A stretch of DNA of 64,000 bases from Yoonia sp035117555 (GTDB lineage: Bacteria; Pseudomonadota; Alphaproteobacteria; Rhodobacterales; Rhodobacteraceae): positions 168,903-232,902 of the forward strand of contig NZ_JAYKPK010000006.1 of NCBI RefSeq assembly GCF_035117555.1, given 5' to 3'. The notes beneath the pieces are model-generated. The model saw only the letters and a list, made by a program, of their open reading frames with translations, did no database searches and was not told where the DNA came from. Of this stretch, positions 25,299 through 34,986 are shown piece by piece (positions within the stretch are counted from its first letter, which is position 1; each line of letters starts with the position of its first letter). The position numbers and the translations under genes were made by a program.

Positions 25299-25946
25299 TC
25301 AAAGCTTCGTTGTGCGCAAATAGGGCAGCACTGTGGTGAAATCACCAAACTTGGCTTTTGCATCGTCATTGCTGACAGTCGCAGGGATGATCACATCATC
25401 GCCGACATTCCAGTTGGCCGGTGTCGCCACGCCATTGCCTGCAGCAGTCTGCAACCCGTCCAGCGCGCGCAAAACTTCGGCAAAGTTGCGGCCCACGTTC
25501 ATCGGATAGGTCATCGACAGTTTCAGCTTTTTGTCCGGCCCGATGATGAACACCGCGCGCACGGTCGCGCTGTCATTCGGCGTGCGCCCATCGGGCAGAT
25601 AGGCATCGGCGGGCAGCATATCAAAGGCTTTTGCGACCACCAGATCAGCGTCGGCGATGATCGGAAAACCGGCCTTCGTCTTGGCAAAACTTTCAATATC
25701 GGTTTTCCATTTCTTGTGATCTTCGACACCGTCGATGCTGATGCCGATCACCTTGGTGCCACGCTTTTCCCATTCATCGGCCAATTGTGCGACAGCGCCG
25801 AATTCAGTGGTGCAGACCGGGGTGAAATCCTTGGGATGGGAAAACAGGATCGCCCAGCTGTCGCCGATCCAGTCATGCAGTGAAAGCGTGCCTTGATCCG
25901 TCTCGACCGTCAGATCGGGGATAGTGTCATTGATACGCAGGCCCAT
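25299..25946 (-). CDS. 1-Cys peroxiredoxin (Prx6 type)
   Basis: 215-residue peroxiredoxin. The peroxidatic Cys lies in SHPKDFTPVCTTEFGAVAQL (about residue 45), with the PVCTTE signature of the Prx6 subfamily. DGVEDHKKWKTDIE, DPDKKLKLSMTYP-like sequence (GPDKKLKLSMTYPMNVGRNF) and the extended C-terminal dimer arm complete the family pattern. No resolving Cys is seen, so reduction needs an outside thiol. The family reduces hydrogen peroxide and organic or lipid peroxides. It is divergent from the aldehyde dehydrogenase at 26070, which could share the 120-bp promoter region. Confidence 0.95.
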   Translation of the reverse strand: MGLRINDTIPDLTVETDQGTLSLHDWIGDSWAILFSHPKDFTPVCTTEFGAVAQLADEWEKRGTKVIGISIDGVEDHKKWKTDIESFAKTKAGFPIIADADLVVAKAFDMLPADAYLPDGRTPNDSATVRAVFIIGPDKKLKLSMTYPMNVGRNFAEVLRALDGLQTAAGNGVATPANWNVGDDVIIPATVSNDDAKAKFGDFTTVLPYLRTTKL

Positions 25947-26069
25947 GAGGTTGCTCCTTCATTTCGGGGTTACACGCCCTACATAGGAATGGTCAGGCGC
26001 TTATGCCACTGCGGCTTGCGCTGTGGCAGGGCAGATGCCACACCTTTGCCAAAGTGCAGGAGAAATAAC

Positions 26070-27509
26070 ATGATCGAACAGCGTAATTTTTACATCAACG
26101 GCGCATGGGTTGCCCCCGCCAAAGCCCGCGATCACGATGTGATCAATCCCTCGACCGAGGACGTTTGCGCCGTCATTTCACTGGGCGATCATGCCGATAC
26201 CGATGCGGCTGTTGCAGCAGCGAAAGCCGCTTTCCCAACTTGGGCCGCGACAGATCCCGCGCAACGGGCGGAATATGTCAAAGCGATCCTTGCCCAATAT
26301 GAAGCCCGCGCCGAGGAAATGGCGCAAGCTATCAGCCTTGAAATGGGCGCACCGATTGATCTGGCACGCAATTCGCAGGCCCCCAGCCTGCCTGACCATC
26401 TGAAAAACTTTCTGACCGCGTTCGAACAGGTCGAATGGATCAGACCTTTGGGCGATCACGCGCCCGGTGCGATGATCGCGATGGAGCCGATTGGCGTGGT
26501 CGGGCTGATCACCCCGTGGAACTGGCCGATGAATCAGGTCACGCTCAAGGTGATCCCTGCCCTGCTGGCCGGTTGCACCGTGGTGCTGAAACCGTCAGAG
26601 GAAGCGCCGCTGTCATCCTTGTTGTTCGCGGGATTTGTTCATGATGCAGGTGTCCCTGCGGGTGTGTTCAACCTCGTGAATGGTGACGGCATGGGTGTCG
26701 GGAGCCAATTATCCCGCCATGAAGATGTGCAGATGATCAGCTTCACCGGCTCCACCCGTGCGGGCAAGGCGATCTCTCTCGCAGCAGCGGAAACGCTGAA
26801 ACGCGTGACGCTGGAACTGGGCGGCAAGGGCGCGAATGTGATCTTCGCCGATGCCGATGAAAAGGCAGTCAAACGTGGCGTGCTGAGCTGCATGAACAAT
26901 TCCGGCCAATCCTGCAATGCGCCGACACGGATGCTGGTGGAACGGTCGATCTATGATCAGGCCGTCGAAACCGCAACCGAGGTGGCGGGCAGCATTAAAG
27001 TGGGTCCAGCGTCGGACGAGGGTCGCCATATCGGCCCGGTCGTGAACCGCAAGCAATGGGATCAGATCCAGAAGATGATCCAGGTCGGCATCGATGAAGG
27101 CGCGCGCCTTGTCGCCGGTGGCCCGGGCCTGCCCGACGGCATGAACCGTGGCTTCTATGTGCGCCCCACCGTCTTTGCCGATGTGAACAACCAGATGCGG
27201 ATCGCACGCGAGGAAATCTTTGGCCCGGTGCTGTCGATCATTCCGTTCGACACTGAAGAAGACGCCGTGCAGATCGCCAATGACACGCCCTACGGTCTGA
27301 CCAATTACGTCCAGTCGCAGGACGGGGCGAAACGCAATCGCATGGCTTTGGCCCTGCGTGCGGGCATGATCGAAATGAACGGCAAATCCCGCGGTGCTGG
27401 CGCACCTTTTGGCGGGGTCAAAATGTCCGGTCGCGCGCGTGAAGGCGGCATCTGGGGGATCGAGGAGTTTCTGGAAGTCAAATCCATCTCTGACTGGGCT
27501 GCAGAATAA
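26070..27509 (+). CDS. Aldehyde dehydrogenase family protein
   Basis: 479-residue NAD(P)-dependent aldehyde dehydrogenase. Features: TPWNWPMNQVTLKVIPALLAG, FTGSTRAGKAIS (cofactor glycine), LELGGKGANVIF (general-base Glu), the catalytic Cys in NSGQSCNAPTRM, and EEIFGPVLSIIPF. It ends in SGRAREGGIWGIEEFLEVKSIS. The ATG is chosen for AGGAG 7 nt upstream; a longer frame would overlap the divergent peroxiredoxin gene. The NSGQSC variant is common in broad-range ALDH subfamilies, so the exact substrate is open. Its neighbours suggest detoxification of reactive carbonyls. Confidence 0.94.
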   Translation: MIEQRNFYINGAWVAPAKARDHDVINPSTEDVCAVISLGDHADTDAAVAAAKAAFPTWAATDPAQRAEYVKAILAQYEARAEEMAQAISLEMGAPIDLARNSQAPSLPDHLKNFLTAFEQVEWIRPLGDHAPGAMIAMEPIGVVGLITPWNWPMNQVTLKVIPALLAGCTVVLKPSEEAPLSSLLFAGFVHDAGVPAGVFNLVNGDGMGVGSQLSRHEDVQMISFTGSTRAGKAISLAAAETLKRVTLELGGKGANVIFADADEKAVKRGVLSCMNNSGQSCNAPTRMLVERSIYDQAVETATEVAGSIKVGPASDEGRHIGPVVNRKQWDQIQKMIQVGIDEGARLVAGGPGLPDGMNRGFYVRPTVFADVNNQMRIAREEIFGPVLSIIPFDTEEDAVQIANDTPYGLTNYVQSQDGAKRNRMALALRAGMIEMNGKSRGAGAPFGGVKMSGRAREGGIWGIEEFLEVKSISDWAAE

Positions 27510-27604
27510 GCCATGTGCAAGGGCGCACCAAACAGGTGCGCCCACTGCTATTTAGTGCGCGACCTTTTCCTATATCTATACCCCAATGGATTAGGAGAGA
27601 TGTC

Positions 27605-28534
27605 ATGATTAAACAAATCAAAGGGCTGCACCACGTCACATCGCTGGCCAGTTCCGCGCGCGAAAATAACGCGTTTTTCACCAATGTGCTCGGCCTGCGC
27701 CGGGTCAAACAGACCGTCAACTTTGACGCGCCTGATGTCTACCACCTCTATTACGGGGATGAGACCGGCTCTGCCGGGACAGTGATGACCTATTTCCCCT
27801 TCCCCAATGCCGGTCGCGGACGCCCCGGCGCAGGTGAGGTCGGGCGCACCTCTTTCAGCATTCCCACCGGCACATCGCAAGCATGGCTGGACCGGCTGAC
27901 GACCTTCGACACTGATGCTGTGGCACAGGATACCCGCTTTGGCGAAAACCGCGTTTTGTTCAACGGCCCCGATGGCGATCAATTCGCTTTGGTCGAACGC
28001 GACGACAATCGCACCCCCTGGACCGGCAATGGCGTCACCGAAAGCATCGCGATCCGTGGCTTCCATTCCGCCGATATGCGGCTGAAGGATGGCGATGCGA
28101 GCGCCGAACTACTGGGCTTTATGGGCTATGAAAAGCTCGACACGGAAAACAACGTGACCCGCTTCATCGTTCCGGGCGGCAATGATGCCAATACGATTGA
28201 TATCGAAGTCACCCCTTCCGCCCCCCGGGCCGCGCAAGGGGCCGGGTCTGTGCATCACATCGCCTTTGCCGTCGACAACCGCGCCCGGCAATTGGAAGTG
28301 CGCGAGGCGCTGCTGGATACCGGCTATCAGGTCACCCCTGTCATCGACCGTGACTATTTCTATGCGATCTATTTTCGCACCCCCGGCGGCGTGCTGTTCG
28401 AGGTCGCGACAAATGAACCCGGCTTTGCCCGTGACGAAGACACCGAAAATCTGGGTCAGGCGCTGAAACTGCCCAGCCAGCACGAACATCTGCGCACGCA
28501 GCTGGAACATCTGCTGGAACCACTGGAAGGCTAA
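27605..28534 (+). CDS. VOC family ring-cleaving dioxygenase-like protein (MhqO-like)
   Basis: 309-residue protein made of two vicinal-oxygen-chelate modules. Metal ligands are visible as His in KGLHHVTSLAS, in VHHIAFAV and as Glu in VLFEVATNEPGFARDE. Linkage to the next gene, an MhqD-like esterase, matches the MhqO/MhqD pairing of Bacillus catechol and quinone resistance. The ATG has GGAGAG 5-10 nt upstream. It likely handles hydroquinones or quinone adducts; substrate is inferred by family and neighbour only. Confidence 0.88.
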   Translation: MIKQIKGLHHVTSLASSARENNAFFTNVLGLRRVKQTVNFDAPDVYHLYYGDETGSAGTVMTYFPFPNAGRGRPGAGEVGRTSFSIPTGTSQAWLDRLTTFDTDAVAQDTRFGENRVLFNGPDGDQFALVERDDNRTPWTGNGVTESIAIRGFHSADMRLKDGDASAELLGFMGYEKLDTENNVTRFIVPGGNDANTIDIEVTPSAPRAAQGAGSVHHIAFAVDNRARQLEVREALLDTGYQVTPVIDRDYFYAIYFRTPGGVLFEVATNEPGFARDEDTENLGQALKLPSQHEHLRTQLEHLLEPLEG

Positions 28535-28535
28535 G

Positions 28536-29129
28536 ATGACTTATATCGCAAAACGCACGACAGGGGCAGCGGATGCACCGCTGTTCCTGACATTCCACGG
28601 CACCGGCGGGTCAGAGGATCAGTTTCACGGCTTCGCCGAACAGCTGATCCCCGGCGCGCATGTCACCTCACCGCGTGGCGACGTGTCTGAACATGGCGCT
28701 GCGCGCTATTTCAAACGCGCGGCGGAAGGTGTCTATGATATGGACGACCTGGCTCAGAGGACTGATGCCATGGCCCGCTTCATCGCCGATGAAATCACGC
28801 AGACCGGGGCCAAGCGCGTTGTCGGGCTGGGCTATTCCAACGGGGCGAATATCCTCGCCTCGGTCGCGATGACGCAGGCGGATCTGGTCGATGACCTTAT
28901 TCTGATGCATCCGCTGATTCCCTTCACCCCCGCCCCGCAGCCCGGGCTCAAGGGCAAGCGCGTGCTGATCACCGCGGGCGAGAATGATCCGATCTGCCCG
29001 CCCGACATGACCCGCGGGCTGGTGGATTATCTGGCCGCGCAAGGGGCCGAGGTGCAGGTGCATTGGCAACCGGGCGGTCACGGCATCGCACAAAGCGAAG
29101 TCACCGCCGTGCAAAAGTTTCTGGCTTAG
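28536..29129 (+). CDS. Phospholipase/carboxylesterase family hydrolase (MhqD-like)
   Basis: 197-residue small alpha/beta hydrolase of the carboxylesterase/acyl-protein-thioesterase type. FLTFHGTGGSEDQFHGF forms the oxyanion strand. GLGYSNGANILASV contains the nucleophile Ser (GYSNG). The Asp lies in ITAGENDPICP and the His in WQPGGHGIAQSE. It begins 1 nt after the dioxygenase stop. The MhqO-MhqD order is conserved in quinone-stress operons. Its stop is shared with the convergent pseudouridine synthase through a TTAG overlap. Confidence 0.9.
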   Translation: MTYIAKRTTGAADAPLFLTFHGTGGSEDQFHGFAEQLIPGAHVTSPRGDVSEHGAARYFKRAAEGVYDMDDLAQRTDAMARFIADEITQTGAKRVVGLGYSNGANILASVAMTQADLVDDLILMHPLIPFTPAPQPGLKGKRVLITAGENDPICPPDMTRGLVDYLAAQGAEVQVHWQPGGHGIAQSEVTAVQKFLA

Positions 29130-29770
29130 AACGGACATTTCGCCGTGATCCGCACCCCCTGACCCCCGTCAGGGTGGCGGAATTGCAGCGTTTCGGAATG
29201 CAGCATCAGGCGCGGATAATCCCGCGCCTGATCCGTTGCATAGAACGGGTCCCCCAGAATCGGATGCCCCAGCGCCAGCATATGCACCCGCAATTGATGC
29301 GACCGCCCGGTCTTGGGCATCAACCGCACGCGAGTTTCACCGCTACCTTTGCGCACCACGCGCCAATCGGTGACAGCGGCGCGGCCATTTTCATGATCAA
29401 CCATCTGCAAGGGCCGGTTCGGCCAATCCACGATCAGCGGCAGATCGACAGTGCCGGTTTTTTCGGCCATTTCGCCCCAGACGCGGGCAACATAAGTTTT
29501 CTTGGTCTGCCGGTTCTCAAACTGCAGGCCTAGATGCCTCTGCGCATGGGGGGTCATGGCGAAGATCATCACACCCGATGTGTCCCGGTCCAAGCGGTGC
29601 ACCAGCAAAGCATCGGGAAACACCGCCTGCACCCGCGCGATCAGGCAATCTGTCAGGTCAGGCCCTTTGCCCGGCACGGACAATAGCCCCGAAGGTTTAT
29701 CCACCAACAGGACCTGATGATCAGCATGCAGGATATCCAGCGGGCCGGGCGGTGGGTTATACGCCGTCAC
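29126..29770 (-). CDS. RluA family pseudouridine synthase
   Basis: 214-residue enzyme, shorter than RluC/RluD because it lacks the S4 domain; closest in layout to RluA/TruC-type proteins. The catalytic Asp lies in LLVHRLDRDTSGVMIFA. VDKPSGLLSVPGKG and SHQLRVHMLALGHPILGDPFYAT are also diagnostic. The GTG start overlaps the upstream yggS stop (GTGA). It probably modifies 23S rRNA position 746 and tRNA position 32 or a similar site, which cannot be resolved from sequence alone. Confidence 0.93.
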   Translation of the reverse strand: MTAYNPPPGPLDILHADHQVLLVDKPSGLLSVPGKGPDLTDCLIARVQAVFPDALLVHRLDRDTSGVMIFAMTPHAQRHLGLQFENRQTKKTYVARVWGEMAEKTGTVDLPLIVDWPNRPLQMVDHENGRAAVTDWRVVRKGSGETRVRLMPKTGRSHQLRVHMLALGHPILGDPFYATDQARDYPRLMLHSETLQFRHPDGGQGVRITAKCPF

Positions 29771-30420
29771 GGCGCCACCCGTTCCCCGAAAATCGCCGAG
29801 CCGACACGGATATGCGTGGCCCCGAGCGCAATCGCGCTTTCGAAATCCGCGCTCATCCCCATCGACAGACCCGTCAAACCATTGCGCGCGGCCATCTTGG
29901 CCAGCAGCGCGAAATGCAAAGACGGTTCTTCATCCACGGGCGGGATGCACATCAGACCGACCACTGGCAGGTCCAGCGCGCGCGCTTCGGTCACGAAAGC
30001 ATCGACCTCGGCGGGCAGGACACCTGCCTTTTGTTCCTCCTCGCCGGTGTTCACCTGAATGAACAGATCGGGGCATTGGCCCATCTCCTGCGCCAACCGC
30101 GCAATCGTATTGGCCAGCTTGGGCCGGTCCAGCGTATGGATGACCTGCGCCAGTTCCATCGCCTGCCGCGCCTTGTTGGTCTGCAGCGGCCCGATCAGAT
30201 GCAGGGCGATCCCATCATAGGATTCGCGGAACCGTGGCCATTTGCCCGCCGCCTCCTGCACCTTGTTTTCGCCAAAGATTCGGTGCCCCTGATCCAGCAC
30301 AGCGGCGACGCGGGCGTCCGGTTGCACCTTGGAGACCGCGATCAAGGTGACATCCGACACATTGCGCCCCGCCTTGGCACAGGCGGCAGAGATGCGGGTT
30401 TGGATATCGTCCAGAGGCAT
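29767..30420 (-). CDS. YggS family PLP-binding protein
   Basis: 217-residue pyridoxal-phosphate homeostasis protein. The PLP Lys lies in VTLIAVSKVQPDARVAAVLDQG, then IFGENKVQEAAGKW, HLIGPLQTNKARQAM, and FIQVNTGEEEQKAG follow. C-terminal LSMGMSADFESAIALGATHIRVGSAIFG is the phosphate cup. The ATG is chosen for AAGGA 7 nt upstream. YggS proteins bind PLP without known catalysis and buffer vitamin B6 pools. It forms an operon with the pseudouridine synthase. The 227-bp region to the divergent porin must hold both promoters. Confidence 0.94.
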   Translation of the reverse strand: MPLDDIQTRISAACAKAGRNVSDVTLIAVSKVQPDARVAAVLDQGHRIFGENKVQEAAGKWPRFRESYDGIALHLIGPLQTNKARQAMELAQVIHTLDRPKLANTIARLAQEMGQCPDLFIQVNTGEEEQKAGVLPAEVDAFVTEARALDLPVVGLMCIPPVDEEPSLHFALLAKMAARNGLTGLSMGMSADFESAIALGATHIRVGSAIFGERVAP

Positions 30421-30647
30421 GGAAGGTCCTTCAAAACTAGGGGGCTGGGCCGGTGTCGCTGAATTAACTGGGTTTTCCTGCGCTGTCATGGCCGAAAACA
30501 GGGTGTGACCTTGATGCATCAGGTTCCAGCAAGACGCCCTTGCCAAACCCATTTGACTTGAGTGTGAAGAAAGTTGGGCGCAATTAGTCACCAATGCTAG
30601 AACATCTGGCATTCTTGGGAATGCAAAAAACACGAGGGAATTATCCA

Positions 30648-31838
30648 ATGAAAAGCATCCTTCTTACAACAACTGCTCTGGTTGCCTTTGCTGGCGCCGC
30701 AGTTGCTGAAGTGACCTTCTACGGCGACGCGACACTCGGTTACAACGATGATGGTGATCTGCCAACAGGTTTCACCGGTACGCAGATTGGTGACAACCAA
30801 GGCTTCTACTGGGAAGGCACACTGGGTGTGAACCTGTCCCAAGAACTGGACAACGGCGTGACCGCCGGTGCCGTGTTCGAGGCTGATTTCGTCGACACTG
30901 CAACTGGTAACGGTCAAGACTTGGTTTCCGGTGACTTCGTTCTGTCGCTGACAACCGAGAATGCTGGCCTGTACTTCGGCGACACACCGTTCGCAGCTGA
31001 AACACGTTGGAGCGGCGCTGGCGACATGGAAGCTGACGGTTTCTCCGAAGCTGACGGCGAAACTGCACTGCGCGGCGACATCTCCTATGGTGATATCGAA
31101 GCATCGATCTCCTACGTCATCGCCAACAACGAAGGCAATGTGAACGTATCTGAAGACCTGAACCAGCTGTCGCTGGGTGTTGCTGGTTCCTTCGGCAACT
31201 TCGGTTTCACCGCTGCTTACCAAGCAGAATCTAACGAAGACGACAATTTCTACAAAGCATCAGGCGGCTTGGCCGGTGTTGGTGGTGCGGATAACGGCGA
31301 TTTCAGCAACGACGAAATCTTCGGTGTGTCGGTCAACACAACTTTCTCTGGCGCAACTGTGACTTTGGCCTATGCGTCAAACGAAACTGCTGACGAGAAC
31401 TCGCTCGGTGTGCAAGTTGCATATCCTTTCGGTCCAGTCACAGCGACAGTCTACTACGTTGCTGAAGATGACGGCTCTGACGAAGACAACTACGGCGTGA
31501 CACTTGCTTATGCCGAAGGTCCTCTGAGCGTTCGTCTGGACTATGACTATGACCAAGGCGCAAACATCATTGAACTCGACGGTTCTTACGATCTTGGCAA
31601 CGGCCTGACACTGCTGGCTGGCGTTCATGACCGTTCTGACGATGCTGGCGCACCAATCAACGGTGTGTCCCGTAACGGCACCGACTTCTATGTCGCTGGT
31701 GTGTACGACTTGGGTAGCGGCGCAGAACTGCTGGTGGCCTATGCTGACGCAGAAATCGCTGGTTCCATCGACGACGACGAAGTTGGCCGTCCTGACTACC
31801 AAGTCGGTACAACTGTTGAAGTGTCCTTCAAGTTCTAA
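30648..31838 (+). CDS. Major outer-membrane porin
   Basis: 396-residue porin with a signal peptide (MKSILLTTTALVAFAGAAVA). The mature part begins EVTFYGDATLGYNDDG and ends VEVSFKF, with a terminal Phe. About 16 amphipathic strands alternate with acidic loops, and there is almost no Cys. This is the general porin family of Rhodobacterales. Codon use shows strong bias and GAGGGA lies upstream, both expected of a highly expressed protein. A strong terminator follows. It probably forms a trimeric, cation-leaning channel because of its acidic loops. Confidence 0.94.
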   Translation: MKSILLTTTALVAFAGAAVAEVTFYGDATLGYNDDGDLPTGFTGTQIGDNQGFYWEGTLGVNLSQELDNGVTAGAVFEADFVDTATGNGQDLVSGDFVLSLTTENAGLYFGDTPFAAETRWSGAGDMEADGFSEADGETALRGDISYGDIEASISYVIANNEGNVNVSEDLNQLSLGVAGSFGNFGFTAAYQAESNEDDNFYKASGGLAGVGGADNGDFSNDEIFGVSVNTTFSGATVTLAYASNETADENSLGVQVAYPFGPVTATVYYVAEDDGSDEDNYGVTLAYAEGPLSVRLDYDYDQGANIIELDGSYDLGNGLTLLAGVHDRSDDAGAPINGVSRNGTDFYVAGVYDLGSGAELLVAYADAEIAGSIDDDEVGRPDYQVGTTVEVSFKF

Positions 31839-31865
31839 TCAGAACCCTCGGACCATTCCTAAGCG

Positions 31866-31892
31866 AGAGCGGCCCCTTGGGGCCGCTCTTTG
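31866..31892 (+). terminator. Terminator after the porin gene
   Basis: AGAGCGGCCCC and GGGGCCGCTCT pair perfectly around a tight loop and are followed by TTTGCGTTT, 28 nt after the porin stop. Confidence 0.85.
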
Positions 31893-31979
31893 CGTTTGTG
31901 GCACCGGCACCTATAGCCATCGCTGCCCTGCCGGATTATGACGTAAGGTAGAACCACCGCCAGTTTGAAAGACCTTCTG

Positions 31980-34511
31980 ATGATCCCCTATTCCCCCGCC
32001 GCGATTGAACCGAAATGGCAGGACATCTGGTCCGAAGGCCAGATTTTCAAAGCCGCCCGCAGCGCGGATAAGCCGAAATATTACGTGCTGGAAATGTTCC
32101 CCTATCCGTCCGGGCGCATCCATATCGGCCATGTGCGCAATTACACGATGGGCGACGTGATCGCGCGCTACAAACTGGCGACCGGGCATAACGTGCTGCA
32201 CCCGATGGGCTGGGACGCTTTCGGCATGCCTGCGGAAAATGCCGCGATGGCCTCGGGCGGGCATCCGAAGGATTGGACCTATCAGAACATCGCCGACATG
32301 CGCGCACAGATGAAACCGCTGGGGTTAAGCATCGACTGGTCGCGTGAATTCGCCACCTGCGACCCGGAATATTACGGCCAACAGCAGGCCCTGTTCATCG
32401 ATTTCCTGTCCAAGGGATTGATTTACCGCAAGAAAGCCGTGGTGAACTGGGACCCGGTCGATATGACCGTGCTGGCCAATGAACAGGTGATCGACGGCAA
32501 GGGCTGGCGGTCCGGGGCCGAGGTCGAACGCCGCGAATTGGTGCAATGGTTCTTCAAGATCAGCGATTATTCCGAGGAATTGCTGAGCGCCATCGACACA
32601 CTCGACAATTGGCCCGCCAAGGTCAAACTGATGCAGGCCAATTGGATCGGCAAATCGCGCGGGCTTCAGTTCGCGTTTGAGCGCAATGACGGTGGTGAGA
32701 TCGAGGTGTATACGACCCGCCCCGACACATTGCTGGGCGCGTCCTTTGTCGGTATCTCGCCCGATCACCCGCTGGCCAAGGAATTGGAAGCCAAAGATGC
32801 AAAGGTCGCCGCCTTCTGCGCCGAATGCCGCAAGGGTGGCACGACGGCGGAAGCGATTGAGAAGGCTGAAAAGCTGGGCTATGACACCGGCCTGACGGTG
32901 AAACACCCGATGGCGGGCCAGCCCGATCTGCCCGTCTATATCGCGAATTTCATCCTGATGGATTACGGCACCGGCGCGATCTTTGGCTGCCCGGCGCATG
33001 ACCAGCGGGATTTCGATTTCGCCACCAAATACGGCCTGCCGATCATCGCGACCTTCCTGCCGGATGCGGATGCCAGCGCCGATCTGACGACAGCCTATGT
33101 CCCCGCCAAGACCGAAAAGGTGTTTTACACCAAGGGCTTCGCCGGCGGCCAAATCCAGACCGGCGAGCAGGCCGTCGATGCTGCCATCGCCTATTGCGAG
33201 GCCAATGGCATCGGCCAAGGCGTCACCAAATTCCGCCTGCGCGACTGGGGCCTGTCGCGGCAACGCTATTGGGGTTGTCCGATCCCGATTGTGCATTGTG
33301 ATGATTGCGGTGCGGTGCCGGAAAAGAAAGAAAACCTGCCGATTGAGCTGCCCTACGACGTCACATTCGACGTCCCCGGCAACCCGCTCGACCGGCACCC
33401 GACATGGCGCAACTGCGCCTGCCCCGCCTGCGGCAAGCCTGCCCTGCGCGAAACCGACACGATGGATACTTTCGTGGATTCATCATGGTATTTCGCCCGC
33501 TTCACCGCCCCCCATGCGCCGACGCCCACGAATATGGAGGACGCGGCCTATTGGATGAACGTCGATCAATATATCGGCGGGATCGAACATGCGATTTTGC
33601 ACCTGCTTTACAGCCGGTTCTTCGCCCGCGCGATGCAGATCACCGGGCATCTGCCGGAAAGTGCGATTGAGCCGTTCAATGCTTTGTTCACCCAAGGCAT
33701 GGTGACGCATGAGATTTACATGACGCGGGATGACGCCGGTCGCCCCGTCTATCATTTCCCGCAGGATGTGAAGAACGGGAAGCTGGCTGACGGAACCGAG
33801 GTGGAAATAATCCCCTCCGCCAAAATGTCGAAATCCAAGAAGAACGTCGTCGATCCTGACGATATCCTTGCGCAATATGGCGCTGACACTGCGCGCTGGT
33901 TCGTGCTGTCCGACAGCCCGCCGGAACGCGATGTGGAATGGACCGCCTCGGGTGCTGATGCGACCTATAAACACCTCGCCCGTGTCTATCGCATTGCCGC
34001 CGATATCGCCGCCGCGGATGGCACCCCCGGCAGTGGCGATGACGATCTGCTGCGCGCGATGCATCGCTGCATCCATGATGTGACGATGGGGCTGGAAACC
34101 TTCGGCTTCAACGCGGCGATTGCGAAACTTTATGCCTTCACCAATACGCTGGCGAAATCCAACGCCTCTGCCGCGACGAGACGGCAGGCCGCACTGGCGC
34201 TGGCGCAGCTGATGTCACCGATGACCCCGCATCTGGCCGAGGAAATCTGGGCGAGCCTTGGTGGTGATGGCCTGATCGCCACTGCCCCTTGGCCTGTGGC
34301 CGACCCCGATATGCTGGTCGATGATCACGTCACCCTGCCCGTGCAGATCAACGGCAAGCGCCGCACTGAAATCGTCGTCGCGGCTGATGCCAGCAAGGAA
34401 GCGGTGGAAACTGCCGTGCTGGCGTTGGATGTCGTGCAAAAGGCGCTGGATGGTGCGAGTGTGAAGAAACTGATCGTGGTGCCCGGACGGATTGTGAACA
34501 TTGTCATCTGA
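31980..34511 (+). CDS. leuS: Leucyl-tRNA synthetase
   Basis: 843-residue class I synthetase. The HIGH motif is in MFPYPSGRIHIGHVRNYTMGD (residues about 35-55) and KMSKS in AKMSKSKKNVVDPDDI. The CP1 editing domain contains TTRPDTLLGASFVGISPDHP. A zinc-like C-x2-C pair occurs in VHCDDCGAV, and the anticodon-binding and C-terminal domains are complete. ATG 31980 matches the family N terminus (PYSPAAIEPKWQDIW); a TTG five codons upstream is possible. lptE starts 11 nt before the leuS stop, making a leuS-lptE-holA operon as in other Rhodobacterales. Confidence 0.97.
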   Translation: MIPYSPAAIEPKWQDIWSEGQIFKAARSADKPKYYVLEMFPYPSGRIHIGHVRNYTMGDVIARYKLATGHNVLHPMGWDAFGMPAENAAMASGGHPKDWTYQNIADMRAQMKPLGLSIDWSREFATCDPEYYGQQQALFIDFLSKGLIYRKKAVVNWDPVDMTVLANEQVIDGKGWRSGAEVERRELVQWFFKISDYSEELLSAIDTLDNWPAKVKLMQANWIGKSRGLQFAFERNDGGEIEVYTTRPDTLLGASFVGISPDHPLAKELEAKDAKVAAFCAECRKGGTTAEAIEKAEKLGYDTGLTVKHPMAGQPDLPVYIANFILMDYGTGAIFGCPAHDQRDFDFATKYGLPIIATFLPDADASADLTTAYVPAKTEKVFYTKGFAGGQIQTGEQAVDAAIAYCEANGIGQGVTKFRLRDWGLSRQRYWGCPIPIVHCDDCGAVPEKKENLPIELPYDVTFDVPGNPLDRHPTWRNCACPACGKPALRETDTMDTFVDSSWYFARFTAPHAPTPTNMEDAAYWMNVDQYIGGIEHAILHLLYSRFFARAMQITGHLPESAIEPFNALFTQGMVTHEIYMTRDDAGRPVYHFPQDVKNGKLADGTEVEIIPSAKMSKSKKNVVDPDDILAQYGADTARWFVLSDSPPERDVEWTASGADATYKHLARVYRIAADIAAADGTPGSGDDDLLRAMHRCIHDVTMGLETFGFNAAIAKLYAFTNTLAKSNASAATRRQAALALAQLMSPMTPHLAEEIWASLGGDGLIATAPWPVADPDMLVDDHVTLPVQINGKRRTEIVVAADASKEAVETAVLALDVVQKALDGASVKKLIVVPGRIVNIVI

Positions 34512-34986
34512 CTTTCCCACTCGGCGGCTGTTTACCGTGGGCCTGTTGGCGCTGGGGGGCTGCGGCTTTGCGCCGGTTTACGGCGAAGGCAGCGCCCTGC
34601 GCGGCAGAATTGGTTTTGACACAGGCGCAACCGTGTCAGGGTTCCGGCTGCGCGAACGGCTGGAACAACGGCTGGGCGTGGCGGATGCACCGACCTATAT
34701 CCTGCGCGCGCAGATCACCGACCGGCGGCGCAGTCTGGCAATCACAACCTCGGGCGACAATACAAGGTTCAATGTGGTGGGCAGTGTCGCATGGGTCCTG
34801 ACCCATGCCACGACCGGCGCTGTCGTCGCCGAAGGCAGCCATGAGACATTTACCAGCTATGCCGCCACCGGCTCCACCACCGCCACGCAAGCGGCGGAAA
34901 CCGATGCCACCGCCCGCCTGTCCGTTGCGCTTGCCGATATGATCGTCAGCCGGCTGTTGCTGCTGGCCCCGGACCTGACGGCATGA
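34501..34986 (+). CDS. lptE: LPS assembly lipoprotein LptE
   Basis: 161-residue outer-membrane lipoprotein. It has a short basic N terminus, hydrophobic LFTVGLLALGGC with lipobox Cys at about residue 21, then GFAPVYGEGSALRG, the common LptE start after the lipid Cys. Position between leuS and holA is the classic lptE locus. LptE plugs LptD for LPS export to the surface. The start is a TTG overlapping leuS by 11 nt; no ATG is available upstream of the signal. It ends with a 4-nt overlap with holA. Confidence 0.92.
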   Translation: MSSDFPTRRLFTVGLLALGGCGFAPVYGEGSALRGRIGFDTGATVSGFRLRERLEQRLGVADAPTYILRAQITDRRRSLAITTSGDNTRFNVVGSVAWVLTHATTGAVVAEGSHETFTSYAATGSTTATQAAETDATARLSVALADMIVSRLLLLAPDLTA

